Assembly (NCBI RefSeq): GCF_900113245.1 | Contig: NZ_FOOQ01000004.1 | Span: 1-64,000 of the forward strand | Length of the DNA: 64,000 bases | Reading direction: 5' to 3' | DNA from: Halopelagius inordinatus | Lineage (GTDB): Archaea; Halobacteriota; Halobacteria; Halobacteriales; Haloferacaceae | Part shown: in pieces, positions 8,170 through 15,618 of the stretch | How the letters are laid out: each line of letters begins with the position of its first letter | How positions within the stretch are numbered: the first letter of the stretch is position 1 | Notes under the pieces: generated by a model | The model's database searches: none | Seen by the model: the letters and a program-made list of their open reading frames with translations, nothing else | Told to the model about the DNA's origin: nothing | Made by a program: the position numbers and the translations under genes

Positions 8170-8964
8170 ATGGTCTATCAAGACGAGCTCCAAGAGATCG
8201 AGTTCATCGCTCGCTCGGAGAATCGGGTACAGATCCTCGAAGAGTTGCGGAAAGCCGGGACGCTGAGTAAGGAGGAGCTTCGGGGCACGAGCGAGGTTGC
8301 GCGGACGACTCTCGTTCGAAACGCCGATGCGCTCGTCGAACGCGGGTGGATAGAGAACAGCAACAACCAGTACTCTATCACCCCGTGTGGCGAACTACTG
8401 GTCGAGGAGTTGACCGGCCTGTTGGAGACCGTCCGCGAGGCAAAGCGGCTACAGCCGTTTTTCCAGTGGATGCCTCCCGCCGCGTTCGGACTGAGCGTCG
8501 AGGTGCTTTTGGACGCCGACGTGACGGTTTCGACGTCCGAAAACCCGTACGCGCCGGTCAACAGACACGTCGAGACCCTCGCGTCGGCCGAACGGGCGCG
8601 GTGTCTCCTCCCGGCGGTCGATCCACAGGGGATGCGGACCGTCGAACGCCGCTTTGCGGCCCGAGACGGAGGAGGGGACCACGAACTCATCGTCACCGAG
8701 AACGTCGCCGAAACGCTTCGGACGGACCCCGCTTTGGACGAGACGATAGACGCACTGTTGTCGACCGACGGCATCGCCGTCCGCGTCTCCCCGAGAGACG
8801 TGCCGTACTACGCGGGTATTCTCGACGGAGTCGTACAGATCGGCGCCTCGGACGGGAAGGGAGTCCCGCAGGCCCTCTTGGAGACCGACGCCGACGAGGC
8901 CCGAGAGTGGGTGAGGGCTCTCTACCGCGACTACCGGGCCCAATCGACGGCGTTCGACAGGTAG
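8170..8964 (+). CDS. Winged-helix regulator with C-terminal FilR1/DUF1724-like domain
   Basis: 264-residue predicted DNA-binding protein. Residues about 10-80 form a winged helix (ARSENRVQILEELRKAGTLSK, then RTTLVRNADALVERGWIE as the recognition helix and following strand). The rest resembles the middle domain named after methanogenesis regulator FilR1 (DUF1724), common in haloarchaeal regulators and thought to sense a small molecule. The ATG at 8170 was preferred over the in-frame start at 8098 because the TATA box lies between them. It is the gene directly upstream of the VWA/Kelch pair, with a perfect palindrome in the intervening 133 nt, so it is the obvious candidate to control them. That link is inference. 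Confidence 0.88.
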   Translation: MVYQDELQEIEFIARSENRVQILEELRKAGTLSKEELRGTSEVARTTLVRNADALVERGWIENSNNQYSITPCGELLVEELTGLLETVREAKRLQPFFQWMPPAAFGLSVEVLLDADVTVSTSENPYAPVNRHVETLASAERARCLLPAVDPQGMRTVERRFAARDGGGDHELIVTENVAETLRTDPALDETIDALLSTDGIAVRVSPRDVPYYAGILDGVVQIGASDGKGVPQALLETDADEAREWVRALYRDYRAQSTAFDR

Positions 8965-9024
8965 CCGAACGCCCTCCCGTCGCTCTCTCCGTGCGGGCCT
9001 CCGATTCACGTTAATAGGTACCGA

Positions 9025-9041
9025 TGTGCACGGTATGCACA
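9025..9041 (+). promoter_or_regulatory. Perfect palindrome upstream of the VWA/Kelch operon, candidate operator
   Basis: TGTGCA, 5-nt spacer CGGTA, TGCACA: a perfect 6+6 inverted repeat 17 nt long. It lies 61 nt after the regulator stop and 56 nt before the VWA start. A weak TATA-like TTAATAGG at 9011-9018 would place transcription initiation inside the palindrome, the position of a repressor site. No second copy is seen upstream of the regulator gene itself. Confidence 0.5.
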
Positions 9042-9086
9042 GCGGGCACGAGGTAGCGTCATATGCGATGGCGAAGAAGTGAAATC

Positions 9087-9093
9087 GAGGTGA
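9087..9093 (+). promoter_or_regulatory. Shine-Dalgarno site for the VWA protein gene
   Basis: GAGGTGA ends 4 nt before the ATG at 9098. It matches the archaeal anti-SD target (GGAGGTGA) in 7 positions. This marks the ATG at 9098 as the start and implies a leadered transcript, unlike many genes in this window that look leaderless. Confidence 0.65.
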
Positions 9094-9097
9094 AATA

Positions 9098-10963
9098 ATG
9101 TCAGATGGCCTCGCAGGTTCGGGCGACAGAGTCGAACGGGGGAGAGAGGAGTCGGGCGGCGTACTCGGGCGGATACCGAGGCGAACCGTACTGAAATCCG
9201 CGGTCCTCGGGGTCGGACTGCACGGGTTCTCCGCTCGGGCGGCGGCGCAGTCCGATTCGACGGCGGGGTTCGTGGACGTGTTGAGTGCGGACCCGAGTAA
9301 CTACCCCTCGATTCTCGTCAACGTGAGCGTCGACACGGACGCGGGGCGGAACGGGAACCTCTCGCGGGAGGACTTCCAGATAACGGAGGCGGGCGTCGAG
9401 AAAGCGATCCAGAGCTTCAGATTCACCAGCGCGAGCGCCGACATCGTCTTTCTGTTCGACGACACGGGGAGCATGGACGGAGAGATAGCGGACATGCAAG
9501 CGGGAGTCAAAGGCCTCACAGACGAGATAGAGGCGGCGGGTATCGACGCGAGATACTCTCTCGTGACGTTCAAAGACTCGGTCGAGACCGACCTCGAGTT
9601 CACCGACGACGCCAGCGCGTTGAAGTCGCGAACCGACAGACTCACCGCGAGTGCGGGCGGCGACGGACCGGAGGACAACTTCGACGCGATAGTCCGAGCG
9701 CTCGGTCTCGACTTCAGGCCCGAGGCTCAGAAAATCGTCGTGGACATCACCGACAGCGTCTCTCACTACCGCGGCGACGGAAGCGGCGTCTCCGATTACA
9801 CCATCGACGAAGTCCAGACGATGGTGGAGGAAAGCGGCGTCGCGTACGTCGCCGTCGCCCCCGCGACGACCGCACCCGAATCGAGCAAACGGGCGCTCGC
9901 GGAGCGAACGGGCGGACTCTGGATGGAGATCCGAAGCGCCGACTTCAGCCGGATTCTCGAACGCATCGAGCGACTCGTCGTGACCACGTACGTGGTCGAG
10001 TACCTCACGGACACGGCTCCGAACGAGAGCAACGACCTCACGGTGACCGTCACCGACCCCGACAGAGGGACCGGGAGCGACGAAACCACCGTGGACGTTC
10101 CCTCGGGGAAAGTGGACCGGGACGCACTCGTGAGGAGTACCGGCGACACCCGAGCGTTCTACGAGATGGCCGTCACCGGAGAGATGAGACTCGGAGAGAA
10201 CTCGGACCCAAAAGACGCCGAGTTCCCCGATTCAGTCGAGGGGTCGACCGCGATAGGGTCGGTCGCGGGGGGCGGAACGGACGGGCTCCGGTTCTCGGGG
10301 GAGGTCACCAACGTCCGCGTGGGCGGACCGGCGGAGTTCGAGATAGACGGCGAGTCCGTGGGCGGCGACACAGTCGAGTCGATGAACACGATTGCGATTT
10401 CGAGCACCGAGGACCGACGAGCGTACTACGACGTTCGCGCCAGCGACCGCATCTATCCCGGCGAGCGCGCGGACGTAGAGAAGATGGAGTCCCCCGAACC
10501 GTTCCCCGGCAGCGAGGTTACGGGGTCGGTCGCCGAACGCGGTACCGACGAGTTCTACTTCACCGGTCGAATCGACCACTTCTCTCTCGACGGACCGGCG
10601 GACGTGTCGGTGAACGGCGAACGGGTCGACCCCTCCGAGGTGACCTCCGACGACGAGTCGGACTCCAACGGCGGCGACGACTCCGGCGGCGGGGAACTCG
10701 ACGACGAACTGAGAATCGTCAGCACCGCCGACGAACGCGCGTTCTACGAGATTACCGTCGACGGTGAAATCGAACCGGGAGACAGAGCAAATCTCACCGG
10801 AGCCGACTATCCGGACTCCGTCGAGGGACGCACGGCGTCCGGTTCCGTGGCGAAGGGAGGGATAGACAGCTTCCGGTTCTCGGGGGAGATACTCGACGTT
10901 CGACTGGACGGTCCGGCGGACGTCCTCGTCAACGGAGACCGGTACACCTCCGGTGGTGCCTGA
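9098..10963 (+). CDS. Tat-exported VWA-domain protein with three C-terminal repeats
   Basis: 621-residue secreted protein. A long Tat signal has RRTVLKSAVLGVG at residues 28-40 and a likely cleavage after ARAAA near 50. The von Willebrand factor A domain (about 113-300) has the metal-binding DDTGSMD (D121, T123, S125), and HYRGDG follows further in. After a short linker come three imperfect repeats of about 85 residues (about 341-425, 429-513, 537-621), each with a D/E-x-R-A-F/Y-Y-E/D motif, a V-x-G-S-V-A element and an F/Y-x-F/Y-[ST]-G strand, ending in G-P-A-[DE]. Repeats 2 and 3 are separated by an acidic Ser/Gly linker. VWA domains usually bind protein ligands. No membrane anchor is visible. 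It is 3 nt ahead of the Kelch gene, so the two are co-translated. Confidence 0.9.
   Translation: MSDGLAGSGDRVERGREESGGVLGRIPRRTVLKSAVLGVGLHGFSARAAAQSDSTAGFVDVLSADPSNYPSILVNVSVDTDAGRNGNLSREDFQITEAGVEKAIQSFRFTSASADIVFLFDDTGSMDGEIADMQAGVKGLTDEIEAAGIDARYSLVTFKDSVETDLEFTDDASALKSRTDRLTASAGGDGPEDNFDAIVRALGLDFRPEAQKIVVDITDSVSHYRGDGSGVSDYTIDEVQTMVEESGVAYVAVAPATTAPESSKRALAERTGGLWMEIRSADFSRILERIERLVVTTYVVEYLTDTAPNESNDLTVTVTDPDRGTGSDETTVDVPSGKVDRDALVRSTGDTRAFYEMAVTGEMRLGENSDPKDAEFPDSVEGSTAIGSVAGGGTDGLRFSGEVTNVRVGGPAEFEIDGESVGGDTVESMNTIAISSTEDRRAYYDVRASDRIYPGERADVEKMESPEPFPGSEVTGSVAERGTDEFYFTGRIDHFSLDGPADVSVNGERVDPSEVTSDDESDSNGGDDSGGGELDDELRIVSTADERAFYEITVDGEIEPGDRANLTGADYPDSVEGRTASGSVAKGGIDSFRFSGEILDVRLDGPADVLVNGDRYTSGGA
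10118..10960 (+). repeat. Three coding repeats of about 255 nt within the VWA gene
   Basis: Protein-level repeats encoded at about 10118-10372, 10382-10636 and 10706-10960. Aligned by eye the first and third are closest (DSVEGSTAIGSVAGGGTD versus DSVEGRTASGSVAKGGID); the second has diverged. The pattern suggests duplication of a beta-rich domain. Boundaries are approximate. Confidence 0.8.
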
Positions 10964-10966
10964 CCG

Positions 10967-12109
10967 ATGTACTCTCGCCGAGCGTATCTGCGCCTCGTCG
11001 GTACCGGGGTCGGAGCGACGATGGCCGCGGCCGGGGGAGCGTCGGCCGAAGTCGAGCGACTGCCGCCCGAGGCGGCAGAATCCGGTTCGTGGGGCGAACG
11101 AGAGCCGTTGCCGGTGCTCCAGAGCGACGCCGGTGGCGGCGTACTCGACGGAGAGCTCTACTACTTCGGAGGGTTCGAGACCGGAACGGGACTCGACGCG
11201 GTGCGGCGAACGCTCGTCTTCGACCCGGAGGCGGACGACGGTGACGGTTGGAGAGAGGTCGAACCGATGCCGAGAGCGCTCTGGGCACCCTGCGGAGTCG
11301 CGTCGGAGAGGAAACTGTTTAGCTTCGGCGGCGCGCCGTCGAACGGCCCCTACGGCGGCGAGAACCCGCCGTCGGACGTCGTCTTTCGGTACACGCCCGA
11401 CGACGGGTGGACGAACCTCACCGAGGCGGCGGGCGTGCGCTGTCCGTATCCGAACTGGGGGATGAAGGGCGCGTACAACCCGGACGACGGACTCGTGTAC
11501 TGCGTCGGCGGCGGAACGAACGTCACCGACCGAGAGAGCGCCTCGAACCACGGCGCCGATAGCCGCACGCCCGGCACCTTCGACGAGAGCCGAATCTGGG
11601 CGTTCGACCCGAAGCGCGAGACGGTCGCTGACCCGGACTTAGCGCGGATGCCCGAAGCCAAACGGTGGCCGGCGGTCGCACTCGTCGCGAGCGGTGGAAG
11701 GCAGTTCCTCCACGCCATCGCCGGGAGACGCGGCGGGGCCGGACCGACGGCGTCCAACTACCGGTACGATTTCGACCGACACGAGTGGTCCGAGATGACG
11801 CCCGCGCCGCGAGGCGGAAACTACGGGACGACGGACAACCCGGTCGTCGACAACGACGTCTACCTCTCGCACGGCATCTTCTGGTCGCCCGGCGACGACC
11901 TCTCTACGGACATCTACGGGACGGTCTGTCACCAGTACGACCCCGAGGAGGACGCGTTCCGTCGGCTGTCGTCGCCGCGATACCCTCGCACCGGGCCCGT
12001 AGACGCCGTCATCGACGGGACGCTCTACGTCGTCGGCGGACACGTGAAACGCTACGACGAGGACGGCCTCCACGAGTGCGTCGAACACAACGAGACGTTC
12101 TCCGTGTAG
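10967..12109 (+). CDS. Tat-exported Kelch-repeat protein
   Basis: 380-residue exported protein. The signal MYSRRAYLRLVGTGVGATMA has a twin-arginine motif and is cleaved probably after GGASA. The body carries Kelch-type repeats typical of a beta-propeller: GGVLDGELYYFGG, ERKLFSFGG, DDGLVYCVGGG and IDGTLYVVGGHVKRYD. There are about five to six blades, with no catalytic galactose-oxidase residues that I can assign. The gene is 3 nt after the VWA gene, so both are likely made together and may act as one cell-surface or secreted complex. Ligand is unknown. No lipobox or transmembrane anchor is present. Confidence 0.88.
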   Translation: MYSRRAYLRLVGTGVGATMAAAGGASAEVERLPPEAAESGSWGEREPLPVLQSDAGGGVLDGELYYFGGFETGTGLDAVRRTLVFDPEADDGDGWREVEPMPRALWAPCGVASERKLFSFGGAPSNGPYGGENPPSDVVFRYTPDDGWTNLTEAAGVRCPYPNWGMKGAYNPDDGLVYCVGGGTNVTDRESASNHGADSRTPGTFDESRIWAFDPKRETVADPDLARMPEAKRWPAVALVASGGRQFLHAIAGRRGGAGPTASNYRYDFDRHEWSEMTPAPRGGNYGTTDNPVVDNDVYLSHGIFWSPGDDLSTDIYGTVCHQYDPEEDAFRRLSSPRYPRTGPVDAVIDGTLYVVGGHVKRYDEDGLHECVEHNETFSV

Positions 12110-12191
12110 GTCGGCGTCGTCCGTCGAAACGTCTTCGCCCGAGGCGGAGTGGCCCGCGATTCCGTCCGCGCTTCGAACCGGGAAATCGCTC

Positions 12192-12650
12192 TCAGAACTC
12201 CGGCAAGTCGTCCGGCGCGTCGTACTCGGACTCCCACGTGATGTAGTCGTCTTTCAGCACCTCGCAGACGAGTTGGCCGAACTCGGTGAGTCCGGCGTTG
12301 ATGCTCGAAACCTCCTTCCACGACGCCAAGTCGGGATGGACCTCCCGCACCTTCCAGTCCTCGGGGATACCCGGCGCGTGGTAGCCGACTCTGTCGGCGA
12401 AGTCGTCCCAGAAGAAGTCGAACTGCGAGACGAGGTCGAGTTCCGTGACGATGCGCCACTCGTCTTCGGTCATCGACGTCTCCTCGGCCCACATCTCGAA
12501 CGCCTCCTCCCACGCTCCCTCACGGAGGAGAGTCGAGAGTTGGCCCCGTCGGTAGTCGTCGTCTGCCGAGACGGTCGTGTCGTCGTACTCGTTTGGGTCC
12601 ACCGCGGACTTCAACGTCGGCGGCGAGGGCGTCTCCACGTCGAGGGTCAT
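12192..12650 (-). CDS. Haloarchaeal conserved protein of unknown function
   Basis: 152 residues, acidic, soluble, no signal or membrane segment. It contains the tryptophan-rich helical block REGAWEEAFEMWAEETSMTE and later ELDLVSQFDFFWDDFADRVGY. I recall similar short proteins across haloarchaea but know no function. Start at 12650 gives MTLDVETPSP; a second ATG at 12677 adds nine residues and cannot be excluded. It is divergent from the HtrA gene, with about 80 nt shared between them. Confidence 0.75.
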   Translation of the reverse strand: MTLDVETPSPPTLKSAVDPNEYDDTTVSADDDYRRGQLSTLLREGAWEEAFEMWAEETSMTEDEWRIVTELDLVSQFDFFWDDFADRVGYHAPGIPEDWKVREVHPDLASWKEVSSINAGLTEFGQLVCEVLKDDYITWESEYDAPDDLPEF

Positions 12651-12730
12651 GGGCGGACGTTCGTCGTCGCGAGGCATAAGCCCCGTCACCCGCCAGCGCT
12701 TTTTCCCGCCACCGGACAAAAGGTGGTAAC

Positions 12731-13885
12731 ATGGACCACGACGGGAGCGCAGAGCGGACGGGGTACGAGGGCGGACTACCGAGACGGGCGGTGCTCGCCG
12801 GGGCGGCGACGCTTCTCGCGGGATGTTCGGCGTCGCAGTCCGAGGGCGAGACGGTCGGTTCGGACGGGAACGACGACGCCGGACGGACCGAGGCGGGGAC
12901 GGGCGCGACGGCGTTCGCGTCCGACCCGCCGGCACGGGTTCGACAGCGCGGAGGCCAGTACGTCTCCGTCTACGAGGCGGTCATCCCCTCCGTGGCGTTC
13001 ATCCGCGTCTCGACGGCGCGCGGCGACGCGCAGGGTTCTGGGTGGGTGTACGACGGCGACTACGTCGTCACGAACGCCCACGTCGTCTCCGGAGGAGACG
13101 ACATCACGGTGGAGTTCCGCGAGGGCGACTGGTCGCGCGCGGAGGTGGTCGGGAGCGACACCCGAACCGACCTCGCGGTTCTCTCAGTCGAACGCGTCCC
13201 CTCCTACGCGGAACCGTTGTCGCTCGTCGACGAGGAACCGCCGGTCGGAACCAAGGTGATGGCTCTCGGCGCGCCGTTCTCGCTTTCGGGGTCCGCCTCC
13301 GCGGGCATCGTCAGCGGCCTCGACCGGTCGATACGAACTCGGACCGGATTTCTCGTCGCCGACGGAATCCAGACGGACGCCGCGGTGAACCCCGGCAACT
13401 CCGGCGGGCCGTTGGTGGACCTCGACGGGCGCGTCGTCGGCGTCATCAACTCCGGCGGCGGCGACAACGTGGCGTTCGCCGTCTCCGCCGCCGTCGTAGA
13501 CGACGTCGTGCCGTCTCTCGTCGAGGACGGGCGTCACCGAGCGGCCTACATCGGAATCCGCGCGCAGTCCGTGACCCCCGCCGTCGCCTCCGTCTACGGG
13601 TTCGAGGAGGCGAGCGGGGTTCTCGTCGCGGACGTCGTCTCCGGGAGTCCGGCCGACGGCGTCCTCCGCGGCGCGACGGGCACTCGAAGCAGTCTCGGCG
13701 ATACGGTGCCGACCGGTGCGGACGTGATTCGCGCCGTCGAAGACACGCCCATCGAGACGGAGGACGACCTGTCGTCGTACCTCGCGGCCGAGGCGCAACC
13801 GAACGAGACGGCGACGTTCGAGGTGTGGCGCGACGGCGAACTCGTCGAACTGGAGTTGACGTTCGGCACCGCGCCGGACCGGTGA
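12731..13885 (+). CDS. HtrA/DegP-family serine protease, Tat lipoprotein
   Basis: 384-residue trypsin-fold protease placed on the outer face of the membrane. The signal has LPRRAVLAGAATLLAGC, i.e. a twin-arginine motif and a lipobox with Cys32. The catalytic triad is His117 (VVTNAHVVS), Asp147 (RTDLAVLSV) and Ser224 (NPGNSGGPLVD). A C-terminal PDZ domain (about residues 275-375) includes the GVLVADVVSGSPADG binding region. This architecture fits quality control or cleavage of exported proteins. Substrates are unknown. An Asp/Gly/Thr-rich spacer of about 30 residues follows the lipidated cysteine, common in haloarchaeal lipoproteins. Confidence 0.94.
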   Translation: MDHDGSAERTGYEGGLPRRAVLAGAATLLAGCSASQSEGETVGSDGNDDAGRTEAGTGATAFASDPPARVRQRGGQYVSVYEAVIPSVAFIRVSTARGDAQGSGWVYDGDYVVTNAHVVSGGDDITVEFREGDWSRAEVVGSDTRTDLAVLSVERVPSYAEPLSLVDEEPPVGTKVMALGAPFSLSGSASAGIVSGLDRSIRTRTGFLVADGIQTDAAVNPGNSGGPLVDLDGRVVGVINSGGGDNVAFAVSAAVVDDVVPSLVEDGRHRAAYIGIRAQSVTPAVASVYGFEEASGVLVADVVSGSPADGVLRGATGTRSSLGDTVPTGADVIRAVEDTPIETEDDLSSYLAAEAQPNETATFEVWRDGELVELELTFGTAPDR

Positions 13886-13959
13886 CGGGCGTCGAGGACG
13901 CCCCCTCCGGAACTCCGACGGGCAGTACGCTCATCCCCTCCGCGCGACAAGGCGCATCC

Positions 13960-14421
13960 ATGACAGACCTGATGGACACCTACATCGAGAACCGCCAACT
14001 CGTCCAACCGAACCACACGAACAACTACGACATGGCTCACGGGGGCAACGTCATGAAGTGGATGGACATCGTCGGCGCGCTTTCGGCGATGCGCTTTGCG
14101 GGCGAGACGTGCGTCACCGCCCGGATGAACCAAGTCGACTTCGTCCAGCCGATTCCCCGCGGCGACACGGCGCTGATCCAGTCGTACGTCTACGACGCCG
14201 GGCGGACGAGCGTCAAAGTCCGACTGAAAACGTTCCGCGAGGACCCACAGACCGGAGAGAGAGAACCGACGACGGAGTCGTACTTCGTCTACGTCGCCAT
14301 AGACGACGTGCGGGAACCGACGCCCGTCCCCGACCTGACCGTGGACACGGAGGAGGGAGAACGCCTCCGCGACGAGGCACTCGCGGGCGAAACGGGCCGA
14401 ACCGCGTCCGAGACGAACTGA
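13960..14421 (+). CDS. Hotdog-fold acyl-CoA thioesterase
   Basis: 153 residues of the hotdog thioesterase family that hydrolyses acyl-CoA. The helix start NHTNNYDMAHGGNVMKWMDIVGALSAMRF contains the typical N-x(5-7)-G-G-x-[ILV]-[ML]-x-[WL]-[MI]-D motif of the BFIT/YciA-type acyl-CoA hydrolases, followed by strands with VDFVQPIPRGD. The ATG at 13960 was chosen because the longer in-frame extension is arginine-rich antisense-like sequence inside HtrA. It ends 4 nt from the convergent BFN gene. Substrate chain length cannot be told. Confidence 0.9.
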   Translation: MTDLMDTYIENRQLVQPNHTNNYDMAHGGNVMKWMDIVGALSAMRFAGETCVTARMNQVDFVQPIPRGDTALIQSYVYDAGRTSVKVRLKTFREDPQTGEREPTTESYFVYVAIDDVREPTPVPDLTVDTEEGERLRDEALAGETGRTASETN

Positions 14422-14425
14422 CCGG

Positions 14426-14890
14426 TTACAGCTCGAACTCGTCGTCGCCCGCCGACTCGCCGAGGTCGAACTTCTCGGGCGGTTGCCCCGCGTCGTCTAT
14501 CACCTCGTCGGAGACGAGGATGGGACAGTCCACCCGAACCGCGAGTGCCACGGCGTCGCTGGGTCGAGCGTCGAAGACGAACTTCCGCGGTTCGCCGTCC
14601 TCGTAGCGTTCGGCGTCTATCTTCGCGTAGAACGTCCCGTCGGCCAAGTCGTCGATTCGGATGGTGTCGATCGCGCCGCCGAACTCGGTTATCATCTCCA
14701 CGAGCAGGTCGTGAGTCAGCGGTCGCTCGAACGGTTCGCCCGACAGCGACAGTTGGATGGCCTGCGCTTGGTCGGTGGTGATGATGATGGGGAGATACTC
14801 CTCTCGCACCCGCAAAATGACCGCCGGGACGTTCCCTCCCTCGGAGTCCATTCCGACGCCGATTCCTTTCACCTCGGCCCGGTGATTCAT
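14426..14890 (-). CDS. Bifunctional nuclease (BFN/DUF151) domain protein
   Basis: 154-residue protein of the DUF151 family, called bifunctional nuclease because a plant member cleaves both RNA and DNA. The signature is clear: LRVREEYLPIIITTDQAQAI, then PLTHDLL, and FDARPSDAVALAVRVDCPI. The acidic tail after residue 130 is a halophilic extension. Orientation puts it downstream of the membrane HTH gene region but with 73 nt between them. Real activity in archaea is not established to my knowledge, so only the family is assigned. Confidence 0.93.
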   Translation of the reverse strand: MNHRAEVKGIGVGMDSEGGNVPAVILRVREEYLPIIITTDQAQAIQLSLSGEPFERPLTHDLLVEMITEFGGAIDTIRIDDLADGTFYAKIDAERYEDGEPRKFVFDARPSDAVALAVRVDCPILVSDEVIDDAGQPPEKFDLGESAGDDEFEL

Positions 14891-14963
14891 ACCGTAACGT
14901 TCGTCGCCCGGGTATGAATACCTACCCCAGCGGTCGAACGTAGCGAGCCGAAAATCGCCGCCG

Positions 14964-15569
14964 TTACTCGGTTCTGAGGTACCGGATGCCGTACAGAACG
15001 AGCAGAACGGTCAGGCCGCCGAGGAAAAAGAGCAGTCCCGGCGGCAGACCGGACGCCGCGGCGGAAGATGCCGCTCGCGCCGCCTCGGTCCCGGCGTCTC
15101 CGGCGGACGTCGCGACGGTTCCGCCCGCGTTCGTTCCCGCGGTGGCGACCCACTGAACGAGGAGACTCGCCGCGCCGACGAGTCCGACGGCCGCGAGCAA
15201 CCGCCGAAGCGACGCGACGAGTCCGGTCGTCTCCGCCGAGTCCGTGGCGACGACGACGAGCGGTTTGTCCGACGGGGCGTACACCTTCATCTCTCTGCCT
15301 TTCTCGGAGTAAACGGTGTCTACCACGGCGACCGCGCCAGCGTCCTCTAGCCGTCCGAGATGGTACTGGACGTTCTGGAGGGAGGTGCCCACCTCGTCTG
15401 CGAGGGCGGCGGCGTTGGCGGGGTCCTCGTGAAGCGTCGCGAGTATGCGACGCGCCGTCGCCGAGGAGAGCACCGACAGTATCTCGTCGGCGTCCTCGTC
15501 GTCTAAACCGATGACGCGGGGACTCGCGTCGTCGTCGGCGTCCGACGCGTCACGCAACAGGGGGGCCAT
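14964..15569 (-). CDS. Membrane-anchored winged-helix (ArsR-type) regulator
   Basis: 201 residues. Residues about 28-105 form an ArsR-like winged helix: LSSATARRILATLHEDPANAAALADEVGTSLQNVQYHLGRLEDAGAV, then the wing VVDTVYSEKGREMKVYAPS. Two hydrophobic helices follow, at about 124-144 and 176-195, with a Gly/Ala/Thr-rich loop between them, and the protein ends in IRYLRTE. It should therefore sit in the membrane with its DNA-binding part inside. The loop between helices would face outward and could sense an external cue; that is inference. Divergent promoters are unlikely, since the next gene ends only 49 nt upstream. Confidence 0.88.
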   Translation of the reverse strand: MAPLLRDASDADDDASPRVIGLDDEDADEILSVLSSATARRILATLHEDPANAAALADEVGTSLQNVQYHLGRLEDAGAVAVVDTVYSEKGREMKVYAPSDKPLVVVATDSAETTGLVASLRRLLAAVGLVGAASLLVQWVATAGTNAGGTVATSAGDAGTEAARAASSAAASGLPPGLLFFLGGLTVLLVLYGIRYLRTE

Positions 15570-15618
15570 GACAGCGCCTACGACGTACTGGGATACAAAC
15601 TTGTTGTCACCGGAGTCG

